A stretch of DNA of 64,000 bases from Stratiolaelaps scimitus (GCA_019614645.1 JABWDB010000008.1:1116001-1180000); one strand, 5' to 3'. Numbered from the stretch's first letter, positions 24,433-38,638 are shown. Program-made: numbers and translations. The notes: generated by a model not told the origin, from the letters alone.

Positions 24433-24905
24433 ACAGTAGCGCCAAATTACTTAAATGGCATTTTTCACCAATTTCACTATTTTGAGTTTACTATAGAGTT
24501 CGTACGACACTAACCTTTGTAGCGTAGCCTTATTGCTCGCATGGTACTCGCTGCCGAGGAATAGATGTGGCAGAATTTCCACCGGGTCCTGCTGCTCCTG
24601 TTGGTACCATGGCAGGCTGCTAGCATGGGGTGCGTGGCCGTTGTGATTGTTATGACTGTTGATTGGGCCGAGACCGTTGGCCGCTTGCGCCAGGGCCGGC
24701 GTAGACGAACTGCGCGACAGCGCCCTCAGTGGCGAAAGTGTTGGCGGCCAGAGATGATTGTGGCCCGCGTGGCCTGGTAGCGCGGCCGGTGGAGATCGAG
24801 GTGCGTGACTCAGACCCAATGGATGAATACCTTGTCCTGATCCACACGTCGTTGGGCCGGATACGCATAAATGCGGGTAGTGTTGCCAAAACTGCTGGAA
24901 GCCTC
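21116..24905 (-). CDS. Dual-specificity MAP-kinase phosphatase, DUSP1/DUSP4 class (3 exons, 5' part missing)
   Basis: Removes phosphate from Thr and Tyr of activated MAP kinases, typically in the nucleus for this class. Exons in transcript order are 24905-24515, 24161-24019 and 21666-21116; all phases match and give 360 codons plus stop. Exon 1 starts with the last piece of the rhodanese-like MAPK-binding domain (GGFQQFWQHYPHLC, comparable to vertebrate GGYEAF...PELC). A Ser/Pro/His-rich linker follows, then PVEILPHLFLGSEYHAS, the start of the catalytic domain. Exon 2 carries ITALLNVSHNCPNHFE and IPVEDS, whose Asp is the general acid. Exon 3 carries the P-loop HCHAGISRS (about 21604-21631) with catalytic Cys and Arg, then ISPNFSFMGQLLSFESQV, diagnostic of the DUSP1/2/4/5 group. 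The tail is low-complexity Asn/Ser/Pro and ends SPYSP. The catalytic domain looks intact. The upstream exon(s), ending in phase 1 and coding for most of the rhodanese domain with its kinase-docking arginines, were not found up to 64 kb. Confidence 0.93.
21667..24018 (-). other. DUSP intron, 2.35 kb
   Basis: Donor A/gtgagt at 24018 and acceptor aatttcag ending at 21667. It holds (AT)n arrays at 21876-21895, 23258-23291 and 23415-23432, a GT run at 23584-23603, GC-rich stretches near 22130-22740, and the inverted repeat at 23389-23456. No nested gene was recognised. Confidence 0.8.
23389..23456. repeat. Perfect 16-bp inverted repeat flanking an (AT)n array
   Basis: CGTAAGCGATATACCA at 23389-23404 and its exact reverse complement at 23441-23456, separated by 36 bp made of short CA and AT runs. 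The loop itself is nearly self-complementary, so the whole 68 bp can fold as one long hairpin in DNA or in the DUSP pre-mRNA. Confidence 0.9.
24394..24429. repeat. (AT)n microsatellite in DUSP intron
   Basis: About 36 bp of AT dinucleotides in the short 353-bp intron between DUSP exons 24019-24161 and 24515-24905. It occupies about a tenth of that intron. Confidence 0.9.
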
Positions 24906-27900
24906 CTGCAAGTTCGATAAATCGACAAATAGCAAAAATGCAACCTTGTCAGAGACCAGAGATTGCTGCGTATGCTACACGGCACACGGACAATGCAGCT
25001 CGACAGCTACAGAAGAGATCCACAGAGGGTAGAGATTGCGAGAGCAATAACAAGTCAGTGGTCGCTGTCGTAGTGCTGATCATAGTAGTAGTAGTAGTAG
25101 CAATCAATTGCAAAGACGATGAGGGAAATTGTTGAAAATGGGCTAAACCTGGGTAGCGTTATTCTATATAATACCGACACATGGGTCATCAGCATGGGCT
25201 ATAGGAAATAACATTATTATTATTATTACTATTACTATATGTGTATGTCCGAGATGTTATATTCGAGTTGAAATCCAGTTCACAGCGAAAATCGAACTCC
25301 GCAGTGAAGAGCGGGAAAAAAGCTTCGAAACCAGTCGGGTTCGAACAAAAGTAAAGAGGGCCTTGGTGGAGAGGGCGGCAAGCTCAAACGAACCGCGGGA
25401 ACTTATGGAACAACCTAATAGCTCATGCAGAGTACGATTTCAATTGTTCCCCTAAAATCATAGAATCAGTCATAGCGAAAACCTCTGGGAAACATGGTAA
25501 GCATATGCGCTTATGAAAAATCATAGAATTTAAGCTTCCTATTCTTGTGTCATCCGAAATCTCTTCTCATGTATCTAAAAATTGACTCCCTCTTAAGCGT
25601 TGAAGTAGGTCTACGTCTATCTTTCCACTCTGCCGCTTTTGCCATGAATCAAGTCACGCACGAAGTTACTATGTATGTTAATTTATAGGCGTAATCCTCT
25701 CTGCCGCGAACCGTAGCGTTGCGAACGGCTAGACAACACTTACATAGGTTAATCTGTTGGTTTCCGGACGACGTGTGACGCTGCTGCTATCTCGTTTTTT
25801 AAATTTCTGCTCGGTCATCAGACAGTCAGACGGGATGTGCACAACTTGTGCACTCTCAGTCAGTCGGCGGAGAGTGCGCAAGTTGTCGTACGTGGCTGTA
25901 TACCTATTTGTTCTGCCCCATCATCACCGTCAGCTGCTGAACTAAGCTGCCAGCCAGCCAGCCATGGCGAGAGTTGAACGATTGTCGAACGGAAACTCAG
26001 CATCGAGCCACTACTTTAAGAGTTGCATACGTGGAGGAGGACATTTGACTTCATGTTTCTGTAGCTTGCATATGTCTCTTTCTGCGAGTATTAGTGTTAC
26101 CAATCTGTTCGTCAGCCTTTCACGTAGTCGCAACCGCCTCACTGCGCTGTATGTTGAATAACATTGAATGGCATTTAACGATGCCAGTCAATATTGGCTC
26201 ACAGGACAAATCACTATACTGATTATATATATATATATACGATCCACCCGCACAAAAGAACCCACATGTACACGTACAACGTAATGGTGTAACAGTCAGT
26301 GGCAATAGTCGTTTCTGTACTGGGCATCTTCTTCAGCCGCTAACATCGTCACCCACAGACACACAAACAAAGAGATAGACGCCCCATCGCAGTCTCGCAA
26401 ATGCGGCCACGCATTTTGTGTTACCGACAGTTGGCAGAAACGATCAAGCCCTTGTGTTGTGCAGGGGAACGACACGTTGTCAGACCGACGGCGGTAGAAG
26501 AGAGAGAGAGACTGATCAGTTGTTCAGAGAGGAGACATTTTGTTCTTCGGAGTTGGTGAACGAGGGTGTAGGAGTAATGCGGCTAGGTATACCATCCTTG
26601 GAAGGGTAGGCAAACAACCTCAATGTGGGGCCACTGCGACCCTGCTCGGTGACCACGGATCGCAACGACAAATGCCACATGAACGAAAGAACGCCTTGGG
26701 AGGAGGCTTATGTGCGCGTCGACGGTGGGTCTGGTGGACGGGGCCCAAGTAGCATCCACAAGACCCCTATATATTTGCGTATGTGTGAGTGGATGGCTTA
26801 TAGGTCACTTGAAGGACAAAAAAGGGCGAGTCATCCGTGAGCGTCGTATAGACACGAGAACCGGCCATCCATCGGAGTTGATGAAAAAGACGTCTGCATT
26901 GTCCAAAGGTGAACGACATTACATTCGCTGCGCGTTCCTGCCCTCGATGGTGGACGCGCCAACGAAAAGTTAAGCTCAAGGGATCACTTTACTGTTGCTG
27001 AGATTCCCTGCCGAGCAGGACGACACACGTATAGTACATGTAGTATAGTGCGCGCGAAATACCCCATGGTTTAAGGAACCTGATCAAATTCGTGGGTGCA
27101 CTAACGAAAGCGCCTCAAAATCGAAATTCCCAGTGGAAAACGGTCAGCCACCAGCGAGCATTAATCGTACCAACGGCAGCAATGTTTGGGCCCATTCATG
27201 CACTCGGATATTTGACTGTGGCAAATGTGTTGTATCATAGATTACTGCCAACAGTGAGCAATTTTTATCAACATCGGTCGGTTGTCGCTACTTGGGTCCT
27301 AGGTGACATATTTTTTTTGTCCAGATCAGCTCGGCGGGACAGGCCCAGGCTATTACCGGCCAGGCTATCGCGTCGGCCAACCACTGTTACAGTCTAGAGC
27401 GGCGGGTGGCGTTGGCCAAAAGATGGGGAGGAATAACGAGCAGTCATTGCAGTTCGGGCCGGTGTCAGTCACAGGCAGTTGACTGGTCGACAGCTGAGAC
27501 CGGATCGTCGGAAAGCCTCTCAACGTCGAAACGCAACAGCCCGCCAAAACAAAACGTCTACTGCTCCTTATGCCAGCATGTAGTAACAGCAGCAGGCTAT
27601 GCAGCCACTGCTGCCACTCAGATGGCGGTGAAATGCAGTGGCTTTCCATTAGTAATAATAATAATAAGTGTATTATTATTATTTTACTAGTGGCGCCGGC
27701 GTGCGAGGCAGCGGAACGCGGTTGAACTAGCTAACTGTAACCGCCCGCAGCGTTGTGTGTGTGCTTTTGCGAATCAAATATTTGTTATTGTCAATCGGTA
27801 CGAATGAGCGAACGATGAAAAAGTTGGCAAACCGTCACGCGACGCAGCCAATCGACAACACTGGCGGATATGCACACAGACACACTTATATATATATTAT

Positions 27901-29590
27901 ATTATATATATATATATATTTTTTTTTTAATTTAATAATTAATTTTGTTCGTGTCGCGACGCCGCCTGTTATGGTCGAAGGGCTGCTGCGCCACTAGAAG
28001 TGTCCGCTCATAAGAAGGTAAGGACTCGTCGACGACAAGCGAAGTGTTGTCCCAAAACGAGTTGAGACTACGGATGCCAGCTGTACATTCAAACGGTAAA
28101 GTCGAGTTTGAGACTGAACAAGAATTAGATTACGATAGCTCAGAAGCTCATGAATGCTGTGACTAATCATACGAATAAATGAATATCACTTTTGTAAGCG
28201 ATAAAAACAAATGCTTAATAATAATAACAGTTTCTGCCGTTATTTTATAGTATAATCAGTACATGACGATAATGTGGTGTTTTTTTGTATGGTTACTTAG
28301 TTTCGAGGGGAGCAGAAATGAGCATATTGATGTTCATCCATTGACTTGTCGTTCCATCAGACAGTTGCACGCGCATTAATAACGAGTACACTGAATTCAC
28401 AGGTCAGGTCAGAGAATATTTCCAACTTGAAAAAGCTGTACCCTAGATGATAATATCACACGCTGATTGCGTCGTAGCCTACATTGGCATAATAATAATA
28501 ATAATACCCATATCATAGTTCGTCGGGGGCATTCACCTTTCTTGGCTGTTACCCCAAGCTTTGCAAGACAAAGAAAAAAATAAATACAAAATAATTAACT
28601 AAATAAAATTAGCTGGCTATCAGCATGCGCTGATATGTTACCCTCGTCATCTGCTAACCCTCACCCGTCTCTGCCACATATGTGCAGTTCTAGTATAGTT
28701 CCACGGACACATGCGCTATGTGACGCACGACGCTCGTCCGTATGCAGTGACCCCATGTTCACGTTAATTAGCATTCGTTCGATTGTGCGGAAGCAGCGGC
28801 TCCGACCGACCGATCGCTGCTGCTGCTGTGCATTCATGTGTATTTGTTATGTTGCTGCTGTTACTGACTACTACGGCTATTACTGCTACGCCTAGATCGG
28901 GAACAGACGATGAACGAAGAAGGGGCTCTTTGTTGCGTCTTGCTGCTGGATGGCGGCACCCACGAGAGAAAATTACAGCACAACGCAGTCATCACGACGA
29001 CCACCACCGCCGCCGCCGCCGCCGCCAGCACAATGACATCATGAACCACTGCCGACGCTGCTGGCCATGCTTCAGCTGAATGACTCTCTCTTTTGAACTG
29101 GACAGCGTTGTCACCCGTGAGGAGTGCAGATAAATAACAATAAGTCCGCTCGGTCACCCTCCAACAGTTCGACTGCCGCAAAAAGAACTACTCCGCGCCG
29201 TTAGCTGGATCATTGCTACTGCTTGCTAATGAGGATTGTAAATTGATTCATCATCAGCATGTGGCACCATATATATATATATATATATATATTGAGATAC
29301 TTGGCCAGCAGTTTGTTGTCTGCTGCTGCTGCTGCAGTAGCAGGCGCCTATAGCAAACTCCTGGCTGAGTATCCCTTCCACTCTTTCAGGATACAGCTGT
29401 CTCCTCCTAATCCTGTCTGTCTGTCTGTTTGTTTGCCTTTGAAGAAAGCGTAAGCCGTACAACTACGCTGGCGACGTGTGTTAACCACTCCTACGGGTAT
29501 GGCTGCAACTTGTACGATTGAACAACAACAAACGCAGCAGCAGCAGCGCTGTTGTGACGCGCGTTCAAAGAGGCGTACCATCTTATACAG

Positions 29591-29621
<31 letters not shown>

Positions 29622-31420
29622 TGTCTCTGTAGAACGCGACGAATCTATCCGGCCAGGGTGAGGTCTGGCGAGGCAGGCAATGCACGCCACCGTCACAATC
29701 GGTACTGGCAGCGCTGCTGCAGAGAGCAGAGGAGATCTTCGTTTGTTTGTACTCGTGCGTGTACTATGTGATGAATATTCACACATCTATCTGCTCCGGC
29801 TATAGCCCACTTCAACGCTGTGGCCTGCTCAGTTATAGTTGTATGGCCGGATGCTACTGACAGACGAACAACGACCAGTGTCAGTTCACGGCTGCTGTCC
29901 GCCGCCGACGGCCCCGCATCTACCAGCAACAGTATCACAAACAGAATCGTCGTTTACTGACGAATTATCGCAAAAATTCCACGCAGGGTCAACAGTAGAA
30001 GTTATAAGTGTGGAACATAATAAATGCTGAATTTGCCCTGGGCAATTGAATAAGTTTCTTTAAAAAAATATATTATACACCGGATGTATATGCGATTGGT
30101 TCATTTCGGAAAGATTAGCTTCCTCTATTGCAAGCTTGCATGGTGATATATAATCATATTTGAATATAGGTACGTTTGACCTGTTAATAATCATTTTAGG
30201 TCCTGCTGCTGCTGAATGCTTTATGCAACCTTCACGATGTCTCTAGATGAAGTGACACATGAAATGATGGACCCTATCGCGGATGAGAAGAACGTACAAT
30301 CCATTCTAAAAGAGTAGCCGTGTGCGTGCGTGTCTATGTGGCTCTCTGATCGAACGGTCAAGCTTACAGTGACTGAGCTATTTCGCCTATGTAAGCTTAG
30401 CTGCAATCGCCATCGAAGACATAACCGCACTAGCACCACCATCACAATCACCACCACCACTGGTGCTGCTGCATCGACAGCAGTTACACAATGCTGTGTC
30501 GGCGTATTAACGTGCACGAGCGCTGCGGTGCACATAGACTCGATACAATGGACGCACACGCAGGCCTTATGCATTAAGCCATGCCCCATTAATAGCCACT
30601 GGACACAAGTGATGACCAATCCGTATTCATATATGGCCAGCAGGCTAGCTCGTGGTCATCGGGCAAGCAAGTGTTTACTTCGTCTTCATCTCCGGCGTAA
30701 AGCTGCAGCGGCAGCAGTGGTAACAGCACCAGTTGGATCGGCAGCTGAACTTAGTCAGTCAGCTCGGCCGTCAGTTCCGTTTGATCTGGACAGCACACAG
30801 TAGCAGCAGCGATGACAAGTGCCAATGAATGGCTCGCATCTATAATAGAAGCCCGTGTTGGATGCCCTTCACACTGGAATCATCGGGTGTTGTTCCGCCG
30901 TCCACGCAGAGGTGACCTTTCACGAATGGCCCCAGTGACCAGCAAAACAAACATATTCGATCTGTCCGCAGCATGAACTACAGCAACAATAACAACAGCA
31001 ACGAACGGACAACATGTAGTTGTGGGGATGTAAGTGGGGTTGCTGGCAACGACGCCACAAACAGCCGCAGGTGCAATAGCTGTCAGCAAAGTTCTATCGC
31101 TAAGCTAAGGTCTGCAAGATGGGATTTCTTTACCAATAGGCAACTAATCTAACAAATTGATCACAACGTCTGCGGACGTCATCTGTAACACTCCAGTGTC
31201 AAGCTTAACGCGAAATTTCGCCTACAATAAATGCGAGCTGATTCAGTAGCTTCGATTTTGTGCCAGCCACAAATGCGGCCGACCAGCGCCCCATAGACCG
31301 TTAGCTATAATGTGGTAGCAACAGCAGAACTAACCGCGCCACTCTCCCTGCCACCTGCCCGACGATAAATAGAAAGCTACTATATCTGTTCGTCGTTTAC
31401 TGCTCGCCAGTGAGAGTGCT
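24906..31420. other. Gene-poor interval upstream of the mapped DUSP exons
   Basis: Candidate 5' intron of the DUSP gene. No rhodanese-coding exon was recognised. Repeats include GTA runs near 25085-25100, (AT)n at 26223-26240, 27886-27919, 29268-29292 and 29589-29619, and a CCG run at 29007-29027. Open frames such as those at 26418-26973, 27092-27397 and 30221-30803 lack recognisable domains or a consistent strand preference. Confidence 0.45.
29589..29619. repeat. (AT)n microsatellite
   Basis: About 31 bp of AT dinucleotides, flanked by CAG-rich sequence. Confidence 0.9.
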
Positions 31421-31444
31421 TCTCATCATGCATCTCATCTTTCT

Positions 31445-31475
<31 letters not shown>

Positions 31476-33279
31476 GATAATTTAATAATAAAGCGTGGCG
31501 TTATCGTCGCCGAATCACTTTGTCCTCCGCTAGATAGAGAGAGATAGAGAGAGAGCGAGAGAGGAGGCGAGAGAGAGAGAGGGAGAGAAAATAAACTAAG
31601 AGACTGGTCAAACACCATCAGTTAGCCGGTCGATTCATTGCAGTAGTTGGCATCGAATCAGAAGCGGTTAGCGTCGAATTATCCGAATCATTGCGCCACA
31701 CATATTCACTGGCTGATTATCGACTGACTGACTGACTCGCTCATTCATTCGGTCAGCCGAGCAAAGCAACGAGCAATCGAACCAGTCAACAAAACAAAGG
31801 ACACAACAGCTACCGACCGAGCTGGCTATATCGGCTTGCTGTAACACCCGGTGCACCCGACGTAACGCAACTCCGTAGACGAACATAGTTACAGCGGCCA
31901 AGAACGGCAGCACTCCAACAGCCAACCCTTCTTCCCGTGTACGGCAGCAGTATTTCATAATGATATGTTACAGGTAAATTATGATGCCTATACACTGCTA
32001 CCAATACGATTATCGTGTCTTATTTATATGTATAATACTACTGGCTACTCGTCATTGACAGTGGATGACTACGTGGACGGTAGGCCAGCCGTCATCGACG
32101 GCCACCGGACTACAAGACCATTGACGGCGCACGATCATCATTCACTCCAAGTTACACAGCTCACTGACTCTCTCTCATCTCATCTCGTTCGTCGATCTCG
32201 AATCGTCTTCCTCTCGTTGTTGCTATTCTGTCCGGATGCTGCTTCCTCCTGACCAGCTGGGTCCCTAATCTGTACTTTCCCATTGAAATTGTCGGTGGTC
32301 GACGAGCTCTGCCATTGCGCCAACCATTCCCTCATTCCTCCGTCGATTATTTTTCCTTTACTCGAGGGGGTTTCCCCCTCGTAAATCGTCGAGATGAGAT
32401 GTTGCCGATGACCTCGTTATTCCACTACAAATGGCATTTTATAATGACAATAACGGTTGTAATAATAATATGATAATAATAATATTCTTATACTGCTGCC
32501 ACCATCTCGATAGAGGCGGGATGGGTTTCTCACCACCGCGCGACGACTGTCTCCGTATCATACATGATATTCTATTATCTAATATATATATATTATATAG
32601 TACCACAATTATCACAACCACTACGTTGTATGCTTGTACTAGCGACGCTGGCGAAACAGGCGAACGAGCAACGCTGCCGAGAACTTGCTGCTGCTGCTGC
32701 TGACGTTGATGCGGCTGCTGCGGCCAATAGACACATAGACAGAGAGATACTTTGCCGCCGCCGCCGCCGCTGTCTGTTACTGCCTCGCTGCTTACTATAA
32801 TAGTTCTCATCGTCTGTAGCCGTGGCGCGACTGTGGCGGCCGTGACGGCGTAGTTCATTCAACGAGCGGCGGGGAGGGGCAACAACACGGCAGTAGCAGG
32901 CGCCCATTCACAAACAGACGAGTCAGTCGAGTCGAGCAAGAGCCCTGTCCCGTCTGTGTTGGCTGTCCGGTCGCTCGCTCGCTCGCTAGCTAGGTGAATT
33001 TCTGCTACAGCAACAGCACACAAGCAACGCTGCTGCCGCCGCCGCTGCCGTCATCGTCACAGCAGCGACTGCCGCCACTGTAGCAGTCGCCATCAAAGGG
33101 GGAGAGCGACAACAACGGTCAGCTGCTGTTGCCACCGCCAGCCACCACCAATGCTGGGAACATCATCGTCATGAATCTGCGGGTGGTGAACTGTAGACAC
33201 GACTAGCTTAACTCGGTTACCTACACGGACAACTGCTCGCCGGGCTGAGCTGAGGCGAACGACGAATGAACTGAACGAC

Positions 33280-33309
33280 AATCGTCGTCGTCGTCGTCGT
33301 CGTCGTCGC
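33280..33309. repeat. (TCG)n trinucleotide repeat
   Basis: About ten consecutive TCG/CGT units, followed shortly by a TAG run. Confidence 0.9.
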
Positions 33310-34405
33310 AGTTGTAGTAATAGTAGTAGTAAATATATCCCATATACTGTATCGACGCGCGTGGATGTGTCAGCTCTGTTGCAGTAGTGGAAGGGACAGC
33401 CGAAGAAGGTCAGATCGACTGACGCTATGTCAGGGCGCTATCCACTTTCCCAACTCGAACTCGCGCCACAACGACAGTCAGCGATTTAGCTGTCAGGTTG
33501 GCGTAGTGATTCGCGGAGGCTTGCGCCACCACATCGTTCGTGCAGAGGAGCCGCCGACAAAGTACAGATACACAGCCCTATTCGCTATACAGTGACAGGA
33601 CATATAGGTAAACAAAGAGCGATGCCAACACCATGCATGAAGCGATAGGCCGCATCACACGAGCGTATCTACGCCCCCGTACATGACATATACAGTAGGT
33701 AGGCAGCCACTTGGCCGCTAACTGGTTGCTTGCTCGCGGCGCTCGATCGAGAGGTACATAACTAGGTATGTAGTCAGATGCGCATACATAGATCCGCACT
33801 TGTCATATATATATATATATATATGTAAGTTCTCACGGCAACACTCAACGAAGCACGCGTGTCTATGCCTGGGAGCAGGTCGCATTTGCCATAGCTAAGA
33901 GTACGTACTGAATGTCTGTGGGTGTTGCTGGGCGCACCTATGCGTCTGCGCACAGTATACTCGCCTGTCTGAGTTCATCGCCGTATGCAGTTACGACTTA
34001 CTCGAAAAATTACTGAACGCTTATGTACGAAATGGCGGAGAACTGTTTTAGCTGCCGTACACAGCCAGTCACACAGTCACTGAGACGTAGCATACAAAGG
34101 TGTGTGGCAACAACCTTATGTGCATGAAGTGTTCTAGTCGATTCATTTCTGATTAGTATCTGGCATCGGCTACTGGCATTCGGATCTTTCAGCAAGCAGG
34201 TAACGGCCGATAAGGTAAAAACGAAGCCCACTCTCATTTACTAGGATTCGCTGTGCGGTGACCCCGTTTAATATTCATCTGTCGATACATCCATGAACAT
34301 TATCATACATTTATAAACACTGTACACACACACAGAGAGCGTTGTAGTCGTTGTACGATCGGTAACAACAGTTGTATTACTAGTAGTATATACAGCTGCT
34401 GTAGT

Positions 34406-34433
34406 TGTTGGCTGAGAGTCAGCCAGAAAACCT
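34406..34433 (+). repeat. Second copy of a 28-nt dispersed element with a 6-bp stem
   Basis: Matches 192-219 with one mismatch. The core GGCTGAGAGTCAGCC forms a 6-bp stem (GGCTGA/TCAGCC) with a 3-nt loop and is followed by GAAAACCT. Sequence on either side does not match the first locus, which suggests the end of a repeat family or a small mobile unit. Confidence 0.6.
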
Positions 34434-35825
34434 TAGTAGTTGTTGTATACAAGTGTGCAAATGCGATCAGACCAGATATGCAAATGTGTGGTCTGCATTG
34501 GTGCGTCCCTGTTGAGTGTGGTCATCCGGTGACGATCCTGAGTACGACATTCAATGGATTGGATCAGGACCGCGCATGAGCTACAAGACAACGCGTCAAC
34601 AACAATAACAACAACAGCAACGATGATAGAACAATAACAACAGATAAAAACGTACCCGAAAATAACATTAGATTGAATAGTGGCCACTAACTATCCAGCC
34701 AGTATCCTTTAGCCGTAGGAGCCCTAACCACACATTCATTCATACATATATATATACACAAAAATATCAATAACAACACCAGTGGTAATAATAATAATTA
34801 TTATTAATAATAAAAATACTATTAATAATAATAACAATAATAGAAAGTGACGGCAGCAGCTCTAGCTATAGGAGCTGTATTCGCACGTTGTGTTAACATC
34901 AGCCGCATCTAGGCACGCTATTACTCGGTCATTGAGACTTAACTAAGATCTCATCCACGCGCACAAAAACAAATACCGAGAATGGGTCTCGTAATCTTAA
35001 TACCACTGCAACTACAACAGCTACTACAGCTGAGGCTACAGCTATTGTTATCCGCGACCTATGCTAGTCAGTGTGACTTCTATGCATTTACGCGGCGGCA
35101 GCCGACGGCAGAGATGGTGTCATTCAGACGGCGGCTGCCGTGATATTCGTTCAACAACAACAGCTATAACAACAACAATGACAGCAACACACAATGAAGA
35201 TTCGCAGCCACCGTCCGACCTGCGCCCGCCAATCTCCGTCGTCGGGCGAGTGCATATGAGTGACTGCATTGTGCGTGTGTGTGTGTGAAGATATATTTTA
35301 TACAAATATAACACGACATTTGCGGCTTATTTACGGAACTGCAGTTTTAACAATGCTCAAGTTCACGTTAGAAAAAGAAAAAAAATAAATAAGAAGTACG
35401 AGTGTATTATGACCAAATTAGTCATGCAATTACGATCTAACAATTATAATCGATTCCACATATTCATTCTATATAAACAGATATAAACATACGCATATTA
35501 CATAACCGGCCGATTGATTAAGTTGGGCTAAATTTCGCCAGCAATGTGCAGCTCGTGCGGGCCTGGCTTAGGCCGCAGGCCACACGAGTGGCAGGAAACA
35601 GTAGACAGTCATCGTCGTATGCGTGTACACGAGTCTGCTCGTTCGAAGCCAACTGCGCTGGTCGCCTATTACAGTCACTATGCAACGCTTTTCGCTATCA
35701 CGCGCACCACTACCCTCACATGTATAATATAATAACAACTCAGAATTAGGCCCTGCCTAAGTGAATAGCGTGTTGTTTCTGTGCCACAGAGTCGTCAAAC
35801 CGTCCCGGCAGCATTATCACCAGCA

Positions 35826-35860
35826 TCGGTGGCGGCGGTGGCGGCGGTGGCGGCGGTGGC
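35826..35860. repeat. (GGC/GGT)n trinucleotide repeat
   Basis: Regular alternation of GGC and GGT triplets. On the - strand it reads as poly-proline in an otherwise unsupported frame. Confidence 0.9.
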
Positions 35861-36230
35861 AATGAAGGCCGCGACATCCCTCGCAGAACTCCGTGTCTGG
35901 AGCAGTTTGCCGTCGTTCGAGTGAAGGCCAACCATCAGTGCACCAATATACCACAAGTTCGTCTAACCCTATGCGCCCTTCTAGTTTATAAATGCTTTAG
36001 AGTTTATGTTCGTCCAAGACAGACTTTGTCCGTTTCAACATTGAGATATAGATACATTTGACGATTAACAGAGAGAAAAAGCAACGAACAAGGATGATGA
36101 TGCCAGTAGGCGGCGCGCAAAGTTCGTGTTAATTCTGTGTTCATCCTATGCGAACTATGTACATCATGTTTGTGTTCCGTTGAAACGTAAATACGTACGA
36201 GTGCCTGTTCCTGTGGATATGAGTGTGTAT

Positions 36231-36876
36231 GTGTGTCTGTAGATCGTAACTCAATACAACGGCCGGGAATCAGGCTTGGGTCGTACGGGATGCGATATAC
36301 GCATAGCGAACGATTACGGCCAACAAATACCGTCCCTGGCCAAGCCGCTGCACGCGAACGATCATACTTAGACGATATGACAAAGACGACTGCAAATACT
36401 ACTATGGCTATTACAACTGCTGCTATTACTGGTGGTAGTTATACCGCTGCGGCCATTATTTTATATGCCATGACAGTGACTGATGGAATTGATCGCGAGA
36501 GCAGCGATACTGCTGCTGCTGCTGCTGATGGTGATAATAATAATCATGATAACAACTGCAACCGCGTCGATGATGCTACAATTATACTATATTTACTGCC
36601 GCCGCCGCCGCCAGCACCCATGGCAGCAGTAGCGATAGCGGCAACTAATCACGCAGTCGATCTCTCCGCAGCCGGCGCCGCCGCCGCTGCCGCCGGTGGG
36701 TCGGTGGCCTTGCACAGACTTCAGCATATAGACACACCCAGACGTGCACACAGGCAGACAAACAGGAGGATGACCAGGGTCATCGTCGCCCTGCAGTCCT
36801 GCGCTTCGAGTGCTCACGACGCTTACAAGAATGACGCATCAGCAGAGCGCTTGTAATGCCGCAACTTGGAGAGTCC

Positions 36877-36908
<32 letters not shown>

Positions 36909-38592
36909 ATGGGCGCATGTATATTGTGTGGCGAAAAGTATTAAGCACCGAGCCGCGAGTAGAGGCGCTTGTGGTGGCACTGAGCTGATTTGCTTGTTTT
37001 TTTTTATTTGCTGAATCTGCACTATTACTTTTGTAGAAGGCTGATTCTGCTATAACCGCTGCTGCTGCTGCTACTGCTACTATAGCAATGGAACTGCTCG
37101 AGCTGTGACGTCTCACGGCGCCTTCTCTAGATCTGGACGCTCGAACAGAGCTGCACATTCACATGGCAGGCCAACGTAAGGCGCAATTCGACCAGCAGCT
37201 GGTAGCCATCGCAGCGGCGGCGGCGGCAGCAGCAGCAGCTCAGTAGCGCAAAGCAGAGCGGAACTGACCAGTAGATAAGGAAATCACCTAGTGATAGATA
37301 AATATACATATATTAGATGGGTAGATTAGGCGGTAGGCCGGCTCAGTTAGGACTGCTGTGGCCATCGGGACCGCTCGGTCGAGTAGCAGGCAGGACACAG
37401 GACACGGCCGGTCTTTCGTGTTCCGTTCAACACAAAAGGTGCATGCACAGAGAGATCGTGGGCAGGCTCATACTCGAGCGGCGGTATGTTCGGTGGCAAT
37501 CCTTATTTGGTGGGGATTTTCCCGACGAGGAAAATATTCTACAGTTTGTATTTGTCCATAATGCATCAATTTGCTACGTAAAGTGGTGAATGGGTACCAG
37601 TGGTGGAAAGTCCTACATTTCAGGGTTACGACGTGCTGAAATTTGTGAAATATTATATATATATATATATATAGGTACTATACTGAATATAATGCCATGA
37701 GTTAAATACAGGATTAAATCACGTATTGTATAATACAACAAGATAATTAGTGGGAGGACAGACTGTGTTTAGAACGAAATGAGGACGTTCAGATGAGCCT
37801 TGGAGACGTTGAGGTGTTCGGCGTTACGCACGTTATTTGCTATTACGGCTCAGTAAATACTGAGAAATGGTAGCGTACCGAAGGAGCTCAACTTACAGGC
37901 ACGCAACTCGCTAGGCAACGATGGCGTTTGTCCTTATCCAGGGCCTATCCATGCCTGCTATTTGACGCTGCCGCCGTAGACTGGCCTCGTTGATATATAA
38001 TAATATAGTAACATATCACGGTCAACGCCGAATGATCGGGTGCGGATGCCGGCTCGTGTTGGTTGTGGTGTTCGAAAGTGGCCACAAGCTCAGACGATAG
38101 ATGGTGTACGTGGTAGGGCATGGGAAAGGCACCGAGGTCATGGTCTCCTTGGGGTCAGAGGCCCCGACTCTGAGATTTCACGTGCTAACCGTCATCACTA
38201 CACGTGCGCCTGCTGAGGATGAAGATGCGAACAAGGATGAGACAGCGAGCGAGAGAGAGAGAAGGACAGTCAAAAAGAAGAACTCGTATCGAAATGCCAC
38301 CGCCTTCGAAGCCAAAAACCTCTGCACATCGTGACGTTGTACGCCAGCTGATGAATCGCTACACGAACAAACAGCGAAGGGCGGGGGTGGGCGGGCGATT
38401 GCCACGCTGTGGGCGTACAGTGAACGCGTCGTACTCAATACGCACGGTGACTATTCAAGCGAAGTATTCAATGGGTACAATGATTGTGTCTCTGTTCACG
38501 CAATCGAGAAGTCATATGTATGATGTACATCTTTGCTATACAGTATCGTCGAACCTGCATTAATGTTTCCCTATGAGTAAGTGAACATCCAG

Positions 38593-38638
<46 letters not shown>

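Larger units (their letters stand above)
31421..36230. other. Gene-poor interval rich in trinucleotide repeats
   Basis: Nothing coding could be supported. It holds an AAT run (31447-31475), GA-rich tract (31530-31590), CTG/CTGCTG patches near 32685-32720, TCG run (33280-33309), (AT)n at 33804-33823 and a GGC/GGT run (35826-35860). The second copy of the 28-nt block seen at 192-219 lies at 34406-34433. Confidence 0.5.

Noticed and set aside
36233..36856. 207-codon + strand open frame
   Set aside because: Starts at GTG and is built from GCT, GAT, AAT and CCG triplet runs giving Ala/Asp/Asn/Pro stretches; no domain and no splice support.
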